Below are positions 33,683 to 43,340 of a DNA stretch of 64,000 bases, piece by piece. The translations under genes and the position numbers were made by a program. Within the stretch, counting starts at the first letter, position 1. Each line of letters opens with the position of its first letter. The notes below the pieces were generated by a model. That model ran no database searches and was not told where the DNA came from. It saw only the letters and a list, made by a program, of their open reading frames with translations. The stretch lies in contig JANQRU010000007.1 in NCBI GenBank assembly GCA_028284415.1, forward strand, positions 1,033,243-1,097,242, in the 5' to 3' direction. This DNA is from Pyrinomonadaceae bacterium (GTDB lineage: Bacteria; Acidobacteriota; Blastocatellia; Pyrinomonadales; Pyrinomonadaceae).

Positions 33683-34022
33683 TTATATTTTAGATTGAAA
33701 ATGTTTGCTTAAAAGAGTATTCTCCCCAATAGTTTTCAAATATTAACAAAACAAAAAAGGACAAATAGACTTGAACTTTGTCTATCTTTTTCTATTCCTA
33801 TCGAAATTACTCATAAAATTTAGAAGCTGTAGATATATTTAATAATCTTTCAACCAAATACTTTTGGTTGAAAGATTATTTTGTTATTTAGAATGATTTT
33901 TCAGATTAGCAACTAATATTCTGCCTTCTATCCAGTTTAAATAAATGCAATAAATGGCTATTTATTAGCTTTAGAGTTATTAGTATAAGAAAAGATTCAA
34001 TTTACAAACTATTTAATTTTCT
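33683..34022. other. gene-free stretch between convergent genes
   Basis: About 340 AT-rich bases hold one perfect hairpin (33841-33880) and no supportable gene on either strand. Confidence 0.6.
33841..33880. terminator. perfect 18-bp hairpin, probable bidirectional terminator
   Basis: AATAATCTTTCAACCAAA and its exact complement TTTGGTTGAAAGATTATT flank a four-base loop TACT. It lies midway between convergent genes and is followed by TTGTTATTT on the plus strand. Its distance from both stops (about 160 and 140 bases) is long for a terminator, so a palindromic repeat is the alternative. Confidence 0.6.
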
Positions 34023-34760
34023 CTATAAAAATATTCTTCTAAAAAATCTTGAACTTACAAAAAACAATATAAAGCCTGAGAGAATCGTTAAAATTCCGAG
34101 AATCGAAAATGCACGCAAAATATAATTATTAATGTCATCCCGACCGTAAAAGTCCATTGTATGAAGCATCCAAAGCAAATCAAAAACACGCCATTTATCT
34201 GTGCGAAATGCTCCTATTTGTCCGTTTTCTGCTGATACATAAACGGTCAAATTATTTTCATAAGTTACTGCCCAAGCTGGCAAAGGTTTTTCGCGATATT
34301 CGTGATGACTGCTGACATTTTTCTTTGTTAAATACTGTGTTTCTTTTACTTTCAGCGGCTTGATAAGTGCATCCGATGCTATCTTTTTTGCCGCCTCTTC
34401 TCCAAAATTATCTATAGCTCTGCCATCAATAGCGTTTATGAGACTAAACCTACGTTTTTTTGCATCAACTTCAATTTCATAATAGATAACATTATCAACT
34501 TCTGTAAGTTTTACACTTTTGATTTTCTCGTCAAAGCCAAACGCTCTTATAGTTTTGATTGCCCTAGTCGGTGAAATAAAATCTCTATCAAAATTAATTT
34601 CAGCTTTTTTACTTCGCAAATGTTCACCACGGATTTCTTTGATGTTTGTCCACGAAAAATAAAGCCCGCCGAGTGTCCAAAGCAAAAACTGTATGCCAAT
34701 AAAGATTCCCAAATAACGATGTGTTTTGCGTATGTAAAATTTGTAATTTCGTCTTTTCAT
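34023..34760 (-). CDS. PepSY-domain membrane protein
   Basis: This 245-residue inner-membrane protein has an N-terminal membrane helix (YLGIFIGIQFLLWTLGGLYF) after the classic TH-RYLG start of PepSY-associated proteins. The periplasmic region has a PepSY-like fold (RFSLINAIDGRAIDNFGEEA, then VYVSAENGQIGAFRTDKWRV). LLWMLHTMDFYGRD supplies a possible haem-ligand His, and a second helix follows (ILGILTILSGFILFFV). Related proteins reduce siderophores or shuttle electrons. It is the last gene of the minus-strand set that includes a TonB-dependent receptor and a CusF/cytochrome c protein. Confidence 0.85.
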   Translation of the reverse strand: MKRRNYKFYIRKTHRYLGIFIGIQFLLWTLGGLYFSWTNIKEIRGEHLRSKKAEINFDRDFISPTRAIKTIRAFGFDEKIKSVKLTEVDNVIYYEIEVDAKKRRFSLINAIDGRAIDNFGEEAAKKIASDALIKPLKVKETQYLTKKNVSSHHEYREKPLPAWAVTYENNLTVYVSAENGQIGAFRTDKWRVFDLLWMLHTMDFYGRDDINNYILRAFSILGILTILSGFILFFVSSRFFRRIFL

Positions 34761-34765
34761 TTTTT

Positions 34766-35395
34766 CTAATGTTTGTGTCCACCGTTTTCTTTTTTGTCGG
34801 CTTTGCTCTGGATTTCGTTGCGAACGTATCTGACAACTTCCTTAATTTCTTCTTCAGATAATTTGTCTTTGAACGCGGGCATTTCATCTTTTTTGCCGTT
34901 GGTAACTTGCTTGATAAAATCTTCTTCCGAATGATGCAGGGCGTGTCCTTTTACTAAGGAAATTCCCTTATCTTCGACACCTTCGCCTCTTTTACCATGA
35001 CACTCTGCACAGTTAGTTTTATAAATCGCGAAGGCTTTTACGGCTTTGTCTTCGCCGATTTTTTCGATTTTTGTAATGATGGGTTTTGAACCCGTTCGCT
35101 CAATTTCAAAGTTGACTTTATCGCCAATTTTCACACCTTCCAGTAACTTTTTATCAGCAACAGGTTCGGTCATTTCCATCGCAGACATATAACCCGGAAT
35201 GTCTTCGTGGTCTATTGTGATAGTTCCTTTTTCTGCATCAATTTCTTTGATAATTCCGACGGATTTATATATCTGCTTTTCTGATATTTCACTATCTTTC
35301 ACAGACAGTTTGTGTTCTTCGGAATTTGTGGAATTGCAGGAAACTCCAGCGATTGAGATTGATAGAACGAGTAAGATTATTGATTTTAACTTCAT
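34766..35395 (-). CDS. CusF-like / cytochrome c lipoprotein
   Basis: This protein is about 209 residues from ATG 35395 (GAGGTG ten bases upstream). The signal ends in SISIAGVSC, probably a lipobox. Domain 1 is CusF-like (GIIKEIDAEKGTITIDHEDI, then PGYMSAMEMTEPV) with the expected His and Met ligands for Cu(I). Domain 2 is a class I cytochrome c: YKTNCAECHGKRGEG binds haem (CxxCH) and MPAFKDKLSEEEIKEVVRYV supplies the axial Met. The tail KENGGHKH may bind metal too. A copper site and a haem on one lipoprotein suggest periplasmic copper redox handling. Confidence 0.88.
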   Translation of the reverse strand: MKLKSIILLVLSISIAGVSCNSTNSEEHKLSVKDSEISEKQIYKSVGIIKEIDAEKGTITIDHEDIPGYMSAMEMTEPVADKKLLEGVKIGDKVNFEIERTGSKPIITKIEKIGEDKAVKAFAIYKTNCAECHGKRGEGVEDKGISLVKGHALHHSEEDFIKQVTNGKKDEMPAFKDKLSEEEIKEVVRYVRNEIQSKADKKENGGHKH

Positions 35396-35454
35396 ACTTT
35401 TCACCTCATTAATAAAAAAGAGAGACAAATTGAATTGCCTCTCAAATAAATTTA

Positions 35455-37764
35455 TTAAAAGAAAAACTCCAAACCAACACGGAAATTGCGTCCGATTTCG
35501 GGAACTCTTCTACCTGTAAACGGGTTTAGTGCGTTGAGGTGATTTGAGTAAAAACGGTCGCCGATGTTTTCTAAACCTGCTGTAAAACTTGCGTATTTTG
35601 AAAAACGATAACCGCCACGAATGTCAAAAACTGCGTAACCGGGCGTTCTTCTTTCAAATCTTGAGATGGCAATTCGGTCTTGTTCATCAGCAAAATTTCC
35701 ACTCAAATCAACGTACAAATTTTCGACAAATGAATGAAAGCGAAGCCCAATAATTCCTTGCAAAGGCGGAATTCCGATGACGGGTTCATTCAAAAAATCA
35801 TCATCGCCCCGAACATAACTAAGCGTTGCACGAGCATCGACATATTTGCCTAGACCTTGTGTTGCTTTTATATCAAAGCCAAAAAAGTTTGCCTGTGTTC
35901 CATTGATATAGCGAAAAACTGTCAGCGGACTCAACGGCAAACGTCTCGGTACTGTTGGGTCAGCAACAATCGTTATGTAATCGTCAATTCTGCGGAAAAA
36001 TAAATCGGCTTGAAGGGATGTTTTTTGAAAGTTTAATGCTCCGCCAAAATTAAACTCTAAACTCGCTTCGGGATTTAATTCGGGATTGCCTAAAAATTCT
36101 GCCGAGGTTTGAAATTTTGTCGCTGGAAAACGGTCGGAATATCTCTCTAAAGTCAGAGGCGTTCGCACCGCACGCCCAACTCCTGCTGATAAAGAGACAT
36201 ATTCATTCACACGAAATCTTGTACTAAATGCCGCACTAAAATTGACTTCACTTTGATTCAAATCCCCAACTGTATTCGCCAAGAAAAAATCGGATGCTCT
36301 TTCTGCATCTGATTGAACAAAGTCAAGCCGAACTGTTCCGCCGAGTGAGACTCTTTCGCCACGTCTTGTTGCACTAAAATAAAAGCCTTGGTCGTTGATA
36401 TTTGAGTCGCCCCAAACAATGTCGTTAAAAATCAAAAAACCATTATCACGCCTTGAAACAAAACGATTTGCATTCTGGTCCAAATTGAAAAAATCTCCAC
36501 CAAACTTTAAATCATATTGCTTGTAATTCATTGCAACGTAGTAATTTCCACCGAAAGCTTTAGATTGAGTCGGCAAATCCACTCGCAATGCAAAAGGCGG
36601 AATTCTTCCAGCCATCGGTTGAGCAGTCGGCTTTTCGTCATTGTTCATGAGATGGCTTTTGTTATTCACATAAAACTGCCCAAAAACCTGCGTAATGAGT
36701 CCACTTAAAGGCGTGTAATCAAATTTTAAAGCGTGTGAGCGTGTGATGAAATATGTCGCATCTAGAAGCCGTCCTTCATAATCAACATCTTCCTGTTGCT
36801 GAAAGCCGAATTTGTATTCAATAAAAGTTTCTTTTGTTGGTTTGAAACCAAATGTTGCTCGCGTATCGTTTGATTCAAAATCACCACGTACATTTGAAAC
36901 ATCGCCTGCCGTGTAATCATTTCCAAGCCTTAAATTGTGCGATAAACTCCCACGAAACTTGTCATTTCCAGCCCAAACAGTTCCGAAACCATCACGGAAA
37001 ACGCCATTTTCACCGTAGTTAAAACCACCTCGCCCGTGAACCTCAAAATCATCCGAATAAAACGGTGGAGAAAAAGTTCTGACCTGAATCGCACTCATCG
37101 TTCCCGCACCTTCGGTCAGAGCATACGGACCTTTTGTTACGAGAATTTCTTGAACGTCGTGAAAAGAAATATGGCTTAAATCTGAATCCATACGGGCAGG
37201 ACCGGCAGCAAAAGTTCTTGTTCCGTCAACAAACATCCCGACTTGATTTTCCGAAAGTCCACGAATCTGTGGCTCAAGATTTATCTGCCCACGACGAACG
37301 GCAAAAACGCCCGGCTCATCACGCAAAGTCTGAGCCAAATCTCTTGGTGATTTTTCTTCCAACTCTCTTCCCGAAACGCTCTGTTCGGTTGTAAAATCAT
37401 TCTGCGTTGCGGTAACTTGAACAACCTGTGAAAGCGGCTCAACATTCAAGCGAATCGCCAAATTATCTACTGAATTTGAAATATTTTGCTCAATCTCGTA
37501 ACTTTCAAAACCGCGACTTTGAACTCGTAAAATGTAATTCCCGTTTGTGACATTTTTGAATTCAAAACGCCCGCGAATATTTGTGTTTGTCGTGCGAAAT
37601 ACTTGATTATTTTCTGCCCTTATTAATGAAACTACCGCACCGCTCACAGATGCATCATTTTGGTCTGTAACTCTGCCCGAAACTGTGTTTTCTGTTGTCT
37701 GTGAAAAGACAGAAACAGAGACAACAATACTTATAAAAAATGTAAAAAATAATTGCTTATACAT
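35455..37764 (-). CDS. TonB-dependent outer-membrane receptor, probably copper-linked
   Basis: This 769-residue receptor has a signal peptide ending VSVSVFSQ and a carboxypeptidase-regulatory-like domain (VSGRVTDQNDASVSGAVVSL, about 28-105). The plug domain includes LRDEPGVFAVRRGQINLEPQ and MFVDGTRTFAAGPARMDSDL. A 22-strand-type barrel follows, ending RNFRVGLEFFF with a terminal aromatic. The GTRTFAAGPARMDSDLS part resembles the plug of OprC/NosA copper receptors. Neighbouring CusF/cytochrome c and PepSY genes support a copper role, but the ligand is inferred. Confidence 0.85.
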   Translation of the reverse strand: MYKQLFFTFFISIVVSVSVFSQTTENTVSGRVTDQNDASVSGAVVSLIRAENNQVFRTTNTNIRGRFEFKNVTNGNYILRVQSRGFESYEIEQNISNSVDNLAIRLNVEPLSQVVQVTATQNDFTTEQSVSGRELEEKSPRDLAQTLRDEPGVFAVRRGQINLEPQIRGLSENQVGMFVDGTRTFAAGPARMDSDLSHISFHDVQEILVTKGPYALTEGAGTMSAIQVRTFSPPFYSDDFEVHGRGGFNYGENGVFRDGFGTVWAGNDKFRGSLSHNLRLGNDYTAGDVSNVRGDFESNDTRATFGFKPTKETFIEYKFGFQQQEDVDYEGRLLDATYFITRSHALKFDYTPLSGLITQVFGQFYVNNKSHLMNNDEKPTAQPMAGRIPPFALRVDLPTQSKAFGGNYYVAMNYKQYDLKFGGDFFNLDQNANRFVSRRDNGFLIFNDIVWGDSNINDQGFYFSATRRGERVSLGGTVRLDFVQSDAERASDFFLANTVGDLNQSEVNFSAAFSTRFRVNEYVSLSAGVGRAVRTPLTLERYSDRFPATKFQTSAEFLGNPELNPEASLEFNFGGALNFQKTSLQADLFFRRIDDYITIVADPTVPRRLPLSPLTVFRYINGTQANFFGFDIKATQGLGKYVDARATLSYVRGDDDFLNEPVIGIPPLQGIIGLRFHSFVENLYVDLSGNFADEQDRIAISRFERRTPGYAVFDIRGGYRFSKYASFTAGLENIGDRFYSNHLNALNPFTGRRVPEIGRNFRVGLEFFF

Positions 37765-37878
37765 TTGGAAAACTCTCCTAAATAAATTGAAAAATGGATA
37801 ATGGAAAACGGAAAATACAAAAATGAATAAACCTATCCATTCTTGATCTTCGTCATATAATTTTTGGTTATTTTTAAA

Positions 37879-38460
37879 CTAGGAAAGTTCAAATGGTGGA
37901 GGGCGTGCGAGAATTTTATGTGAGATTTTCGATAGTTTTTGAACTGTGGGAAATTCAAATTTAGCGACTGCATCAAAAGTCGGCGGACGGGCAAAATTTG
38001 TTTCAATTAAAGCAACACTTTGCTTTTTGACCAATTCATTTTTGTAAATGCCCGAAGCCTTTTGAAAAGATTCAAAAGCTATTGATTTTCTCTGCGGAAA
38101 ATCTTGTTGAAGATTTATTTCGGAAAAAACCCTTTCACCTCTTTCGGCATACTCAAAATATAAATCTTCCGTTGTTAAATTATTTGCAATACTCGAAAGA
38201 GAGATAAAGTTGTTTAATAAACCCTGTGTAAAGGCAGCCTTTCTATCATTGGTCGAGCAAATCTCATCCAAAGGATTTCTAACAAACATCGGTTCATCAT
38301 TTCCCTTCACCCATTTTTTCTGCAAAGGACAATAAACCAGTCTGTCAGAATTTTTCGCTTCGCTTTTGTGCAAAACAATTCCCGAAAACCAAACACACAA
38401 AAGCAAACCGCAAAGAATTAAATGCGATAGGAGTTTTGCTTTTTTAGTATTTAAATCCAT
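37879..38460 (-). CDS. membrane-anchored hypothetical protein of the copper-linked set
   Basis: This 193-residue protein has one N-terminal hydrophobic segment (LLSHLILCGLLLCVWFSGIV), either a signal anchor or a signal peptide. The mature part has a Cys-containing stretch RLVYCPLQKKWVKGND and CSTNDRKAAFTQGLLN. The C terminus carries the repeated ARPP motif (FARPPTFDAV, ILARPPPFELS). No family is recognised. It lies 114 bases upstream of the TonB-dependent receptor on the same strand and is likely its co-transcribed partner. Confidence 0.6.
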   Translation of the reverse strand: MDLNTKKAKLLSHLILCGLLLCVWFSGIVLHKSEAKNSDRLVYCPLQKKWVKGNDEPMFVRNPLDEICSTNDRKAAFTQGLLNNFISLSSIANNLTTEDLYFEYAERGERVFSEINLQQDFPQRKSIAFESFQKASGIYKNELVKKQSVALIETNFARPPTFDAVAKFEFPTVQKLSKISHKILARPPPFELS

Positions 38461-38557
38461 TTTTTCGAGAAACTTGATTATAGAAAATTAAACCTAAAAT
38501 CTGAATTGAAAAAAGAATTAATCTTGCTAATTTAGAATTAAAATTAAGTTGAGGATG

Positions 38558-39019
38558 TTATTCAAAATCGTATTTTATATCTTTATATTTACTAACAAAA
38601 TCTTTTCCATCTTCATATTCAGCAGGATTTATATATGAAATAACTCCAACTTCTGAATCCAGAAATTTCTTTAGTTTCAAATAATATTTAGCTTCTGTTT
38701 TGTGATTTCCGTCTAAAGTTAAACTAATTATCAGTTGGTCATCGTCTGTTATATTAGCTCCGACGGCTATGTTGTCTGGGTTATCATCTCTCTGATTCCA
38801 GTAAAATGTTTGATGTAAATTTGGTGTATCAATGAAATACCTAACTATCTCATCTTCTGATTTAAAGACATAATCTTTATCATCTGGCTTAAACGTATAG
38901 TCAAGATTTATTGTTTCGTAGTTTGGAATAAATTCATTCAAAACTGAGAAAATCACTTCCTTTGATTTCCGACCAGCGTAAACATTACAAACAATATCTC
39001 GAATAAGTTCTTCTGCCAT
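38558..39019 (-). CDS. hypothetical protein downstream of the DinB gene
   Basis: This 153-residue soluble acidic protein has no signal peptide. Segments such as YTFKPDDKDYVFKSEDEIVR, IISLTLDGNHKTEAKYYLKL and VGVISYINPAEYEDG read like a compact alpha/beta domain of the size of immunity-type proteins. No named family is recognised. The start is three bases after the stop of the DinB gene, so the two are probably one transcript. Confidence 0.55.
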   Translation of the reverse strand: MAEELIRDIVCNVYAGRKSKEVIFSVLNEFIPNYETINLDYTFKPDDKDYVFKSEDEIVRYFIDTPNLHQTFYWNQRDDNPDNIAVGANITDDDQLIISLTLDGNHKTEAKYYLKLKKFLDSEVGVISYINPAEYEDGKDFVSKYKDIKYDFE

Positions 39020-39022
39020 TTG

Positions 39023-39568
39023 TTAATGTTTCTCTTCACGAATTAATCTTTTAAGCATCAAAATTTGCCCTTTGTGTTGTGCCTCGTGGTCAATTAAATG
39101 ATGCAGAATCCAACGCAAAGAAACTTCATAAGTGTTACCATCTTGTCCTGAAAAGCTAAAAAGTTTTTCTAAATCTTCATCATTGAATTTTTTCAAAACT
39201 TCAAAGCACTTTTCGCGGACTTCATTTGCTCCATTAATGCAAAATTCGGCGGAATAGTTTCTTGATGCAAAATCTTCATCAAGCAAAATATCCCAAAAGG
39301 CTTCGCGTGTTGCTTCTTCTTTATCCAAATCTTTTTCCGCCGCAACGCATTTTAGCCACCACCATTCGGCTTCGGCGTTGTGTAAAACTAATTGTCCAAT
39401 TGAATGAGATGTCGGCGTAAATTTTGCAGAGATTTCTTCGTTTGATAAATCTTTGACAGCATTGCTTAATTGCTCACGAACTTCTGCCATTCCGCTTACA
39501 TAAAAGCCGATTTGTTCGGAAAACTCCGGATTTGATTTTATTTCTGATTTTCTTTTCATAGCTGGCAT
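39023..39568 (-). CDS. DinB-family protein
   Basis: This four-helix DinB/YfiT-type protein is about 181 residues, from the ATG at 39568; another ATG follows at 39559. A longer frame would read through the inverted repeat at 39587, so it is rejected. Metal-ligand histidines: HSIGQLVLHNAEAEWWWLK for the first and ILHHLIDHEAQHKGQILMLK for the second pair. DinB proteins act as thiol-dependent metalloenzymes or transferases; the substrate here is unknown. It shares a transcript with the hypothetical gene at 38558. Confidence 0.82.
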   Translation of the reverse strand: MPAMKRKSEIKSNPEFSEQIGFYVSGMAEVREQLSNAVKDLSNEEISAKFTPTSHSIGQLVLHNAEAEWWWLKCVAAEKDLDKEEATREAFWDILLDEDFASRNYSAEFCINGANEVREKCFEVLKKFNDEDLEKLFSFSGQDGNTYEVSLRWILHHLIDHEAQHKGQILMLKRLIREEKH

Positions 39569-39586
39569 TTTGCCACAGGAAAACAA

Positions 39587-39673
39587 ATCAGTATAGCGAG
39601 CCATAGTGAGCAAGATTAGTTACTCTCAACTTGATTATTATTAAACTCGCTCACTATCGTTCGCTATACTGAT
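39587..39673. repeat. inverted repeat upstream of the DinB gene
   Basis: The 24-base arms at 39587-39610 and 39650-39673 (outer part ATCAGTATAGCGA / TCGCTATACTGAT) pair with two mismatches around a 39-base centre. It lies in the gap between the DinB gene and the end of the beta-propeller gene. Confidence 0.75.
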
Positions 39674-39746
39674 GAATTAAAGAAAAAATGGACAAGAATT
39701 AAAATAATCCCTGCCCATTCTGTCTATGTCTGTTAATTTTATTGAT

Positions 39747-42700
39747 TTACCAAATCGCACCTTTTCCTAAATCGAAGAGAGTTTTGTTCATTGCGGGAAT
39801 GTCTTTTGTCATAATTTCATTTGCCCTTGATTTTAAGGTTGCCCATTCTCCATTCATTTTTTTCATTAAATCTAGCGATGGTTGATTAACTCTTGGAATA
39901 TCACTTTCGGTTTGGTTCATCATAAACATATAATTTGCCGTGAATTTGTTTTCAAAATTTTCAACATCATCATAAGCTTGTGTTTTTCGCTGAACCATAT
40001 CTTCGTCCCACACCTTCATTTTCTTGAGCAACGCTTCACCTTGCCGTTTGGCATTGGCAAACCTTGAATCATTTGGCATTGCTTTTAGAACGGCTTCGAG
40101 TTTCTTCTGCCTTTTATTAAGAATGTTAACGAGGTTGTGCATCTCGGTAACTTCCCGTTCCATCGAAGTCATAACGCTGTCATATTCGGCATATTGTACA
40201 GGAGTCGTCAAATACATCGGATTAGCTACGATTGACGCATTTGTTGAAGCGTTCTGACTTCCTGATTTCAGCGTAAAAGTATATTTTCCCGGAGGAGCTT
40301 TATGTCCACGATAACTTCCTTCTATATAAACATTGGGTACGCCCGGCATAATCGGATAACGCATATCCCAAACAAAACGATTTAAACCTGCATTTTTTGA
40401 AAGTGTTGGTTCAGGCGGCGGTCCACCTGCCCAACGTCTGTAAGTTTTATCTCTTTCCGATGAAAATGTGCGAATTACGTTTCCTTTTGAGTCTTTGACT
40501 TCCAAAACGACTTCGCTTTTCTTATCCATTTTCGGCAATGTGTAATATAAAACAATACCGTTTGCGGGGTTTACTCCGACGAAGGGATGACTTCCATCAA
40601 AGTTTGGATTTGATGAATTTAATTGACTGAAATGATTAGAAAGATAAGCACTTCTCGGTTGTAAAATGTCAAATGAATTGGTATTTCCACCAAACTGATG
40701 CAAAACACTTAAATCATCCAAAACCCAAAATGATCTACCGGAAGTTGCTGCAATCAAATTCCCTTTGTGGACGATCATATCTGTGATCGGTGTGATCGGT
40801 AGATTTAGTTGTAATGAAGACCAATTTTGTCCATCGTTGAATGAAACAAACACACCCAGTTCTGTTCCTGCATAGAGCAAACCTTGTCGGTTTTTGTCTT
40901 CACGGACAACTCTTGTAAAAGCATTTGAAGGAATTCCTTTGTCAATTTTTGTCCAGCTTTGCCCGTAATTTGTCGTCTTGTAGAGTCCCGGACGATGGTC
41001 ATTGAATTTATAACGAGTTGTCGCAATATAGGCTGTTCCATTAGCAAATGTTGAAATATCAATAGCGTTTACAAGCGTTTCAGGCAGTCCGTTTGGTGTT
41101 ACATTTTTCCAAGTTTTGCCATTGTCTCTCGTAATGTGAACAAGTCCGTCATCGCTTCCAACCCAAATTACACCTTTTTCAATTGGCGATTCGGCAACAT
41201 AAGAAATTGTCCCATAATTTTCCGCACCCACCGCTTCATTTGTGAATGGAACACCAGGTTTGCCCTGTTTTGATTTGTCATTTTTAGTTAAATCCGGCGA
41301 AACTTCTGTCCAAGTTTTGCCCATATCCTGAGTTTTTAATAGAACTTGGGCAGCGTGATAATAAGTATTAGGCTCGTGTTTACTCCAAATAATCGGGGCA
41401 TTCCAATTATAGCGATACTTCATATCTTTGGCTGACACGCCGAGATATTGAAGCGGTGCCGCCATAATTTTTGTGCGAGCTTTTGCTTTTACGTCCAAGA
41501 TGTTGATTGTGCCTTGATAGCTTCCACCCAATACATAATCGGGCTTGTCAGGATTAAACGCCAAAAATGCACTTTCGCCACCTGCTGAAGCCGACCAACT
41601 ATCGGTTGTGATACCACCGCTTGCGAATTCCATTGTTGCAATTTTTACAGAAGAATTATCTTGTTGACCACCGTAAACACTGTAAGGAAACAAATTATCA
41701 GCGTTGATGCGATAAAACTGTGCGGTCGGCATATTGTTCTGCACGCTCCAACTTCTACCTTCATTAAAAGTTATCGCCGCTCCACCATCGTTTGCTACGA
41801 CGAAGTTTTTCGGATTGTCAGGATTTATCCACATATCGTGAAAATCGCCGTGCGTTCCGCCGATTCTTCCCCAAGTTCTTCCGCCATCTTTTGAACGTAA
41901 AAACGGTGCGGAATGAACATAAACCGTGTTTTCATCTTTCGGATCAATAAATAATTCGATGTAATACCAAGCTCTCTGCGTTAGGCGATTATCTGTAGAA
42001 ATCTTGCTCCAACTTTTTCCGCCGTTGTTGGAAACAAACAATCCGCCCAAATCTTTTTCTGTGTCGCTTTCGACGAGTGCGTAAACTTTATCGGAATTTG
42101 AAGGAGCAACAGCAACCGCCATTTTACCTAATTCTTTCGGCAAACCTTTTTCTATTTTTTTCCAAGTCTCACCTGAATCAACTGATTTATATAAACCGCT
42201 TCCAGGTCCACCGCTGATAACTTGCCAAGGTCTGCGACCGTATTCCCACATTGCCGCATACATAATCCGCGGATTATTCGCATCCATCGAAAGTTCTGAA
42301 GAACCAGTTTTTTCATCTACATACAAAACATTTCGCCAAGTCTTTCCGCCATCAGTTGATTTAAATAATCCGCGTTCTTTCGAATTGCTATACAAAGCAC
42401 CTTGAGCCGCAACGAAAACGACATCGGGATTCTCTGGATGAACGATTATCCTTGCGATATGCTGGGTTTTCTCTAAGCCAATTTTTTTCCAAGTTTTTCC
42501 CGCGTCAGTCGATTTATAAACGCCATCGCCATGATGCGTCATCACACCGCGAACCGCGTGTTCGCCCATTCCGACGTAAACGACATTAGAATCAGAAGGA
42601 GCCACCGCAATCGCCCCAACCGAACCAGTCGTAAAATATCCATCCGAGATATTTGTCCAAGTAACTCCCGCATCAACCGTCTTCCAAAGTCCACCGCCAG

Positions 42701-42908
42701 TCGTTCCCATATAATATGTGTTCGGCTGACCAATAACCCCATGAGCCGCCACCGAACGTCCACCACGAAACGGTCCAATCGAACGCCATTTCATAGGCTT
42801 AAACATTTTGTTGTAATCATTTGCGGCAGAAGAATTCCCCGCAGTTTGTGCAAATATTGAAAGGGTGAAAAGACAAAAAATTGAAATTAAAAGTAGGGTT
42901 TTACGCAT
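39747..42908 (-). CDS. large exported VPS10/BNR-type beta-propeller protein
   Basis: This protein is about 1053 residues. The ATG at 42908 is chosen for its AGGA ribosome-binding site and signal peptide (RKTLLLISIFCLFTLSIFA). The mature start KWRSIGPFRGGRSVAAHGVI, then YMGTTGGGLWKTVDAGVTW, is typical of acidobacterial sortilin/VPS10-like proteins. Asp-box/BNR units recur at least ten times (SxDxGKTW forms such as STDGGKTWRN, SKDGGRTWGR, TRDNGKTWKN). A non-propeller C-terminal third includes PPGKYTFTL and a coiled region. It is sometimes annotated as glycosyl hydrolase; no catalytic site is evident. It is probably surface or secreted. Confidence 0.88.
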   Translation of the reverse strand: MRKTLLLISIFCLFTLSIFAQTAGNSSAANDYNKMFKPMKWRSIGPFRGGRSVAAHGVIGQPNTYYMGTTGGGLWKTVDAGVTWTNISDGYFTTGSVGAIAVAPSDSNVVYVGMGEHAVRGVMTHHGDGVYKSTDAGKTWKKIGLEKTQHIARIIVHPENPDVVFVAAQGALYSNSKERGLFKSTDGGKTWRNVLYVDEKTGSSELSMDANNPRIMYAAMWEYGRRPWQVISGGPGSGLYKSVDSGETWKKIEKGLPKELGKMAVAVAPSNSDKVYALVESDTEKDLGGLFVSNNGGKSWSKISTDNRLTQRAWYYIELFIDPKDENTVYVHSAPFLRSKDGGRTWGRIGGTHGDFHDMWINPDNPKNFVVANDGGAAITFNEGRSWSVQNNMPTAQFYRINADNLFPYSVYGGQQDNSSVKIATMEFASGGITTDSWSASAGGESAFLAFNPDKPDYVLGGSYQGTINILDVKAKARTKIMAAPLQYLGVSAKDMKYRYNWNAPIIWSKHEPNTYYHAAQVLLKTQDMGKTWTEVSPDLTKNDKSKQGKPGVPFTNEAVGAENYGTISYVAESPIEKGVIWVGSDDGLVHITRDNGKTWKNVTPNGLPETLVNAIDISTFANGTAYIATTRYKFNDHRPGLYKTTNYGQSWTKIDKGIPSNAFTRVVREDKNRQGLLYAGTELGVFVSFNDGQNWSSLQLNLPITPITDMIVHKGNLIAATSGRSFWVLDDLSVLHQFGGNTNSFDILQPRSAYLSNHFSQLNSSNPNFDGSHPFVGVNPANGIVLYYTLPKMDKKSEVVLEVKDSKGNVIRTFSSERDKTYRRWAGGPPPEPTLSKNAGLNRFVWDMRYPIMPGVPNVYIEGSYRGHKAPPGKYTFTLKSGSQNASTNASIVANPMYLTTPVQYAEYDSVMTSMEREVTEMHNLVNILNKRQKKLEAVLKAMPNDSRFANAKRQGEALLKKMKVWDEDMVQRKTQAYDDVENFENKFTANYMFMMNQTESDIPRVNQPSLDLMKKMNGEWATLKSRANEIMTKDIPAMNKTLFDLGKGAIW

Positions 42909-43118
42909 AGAAGTATCCTCGAAATTTTTACAGTTTTGTATCTTTGCAAACTGAGATTTTTGCAAAAGGAAAAGTTTTTAATACTGCTTGGCTTTTTCTT
43001 TCGGAATTATACTTTTATGTTCAATTTTTCGCAATAAATTGAATTTATTAGAGTTGTAAATTTGAAAATTAATTCTTTTATAAATTATGCTACAATGATT
43101 TTCGAGGTTGAAAGAATT

Positions 43119-43340
43119 ATGATTACTATTAAATTTCTAGACCGCGAAACTGAAAAAAAAGCCTTAGGTTTTTTGCTTGGACGCTTTTCTGGAAAAGTCT
43201 TAAAATCTGGTGAACACATCGTCCCCGAAGCCGCTTTAGAAGCCTTAGCCAACGAAAATATACCCTTCACCGTTGTAGGAAAAACCAGTTATGAACAACA
43301 AGTTACGGCGTTTCGAGATATTACTTCCTCTACAATTTAA
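43119..43340 (+). CDS. small protein, first of an overlapping pair
   Basis: This 73-residue protein starts at ATG 43119 (GAAAGAATT upstream); a longer frame lacks support. The sequence ITIKFLDRETEKKALGFLLG, then RFSGKVLKSGEHIVPEAAL, has a mixed alpha/beta pattern. The next gene starts 50 bases before this one ends, in a different frame. Proteins of this size and style next to the following family recur in bacteria as I recall, which suggests a conserved two-gene module, perhaps antitoxin/toxin-like. That role is inference. Confidence 0.55.
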   Translation: MITIKFLDRETEKKALGFLLGRFSGKVLKSGEHIVPEAALEALANENIPFTVVGKTSYEQQVTAFRDITSSTI

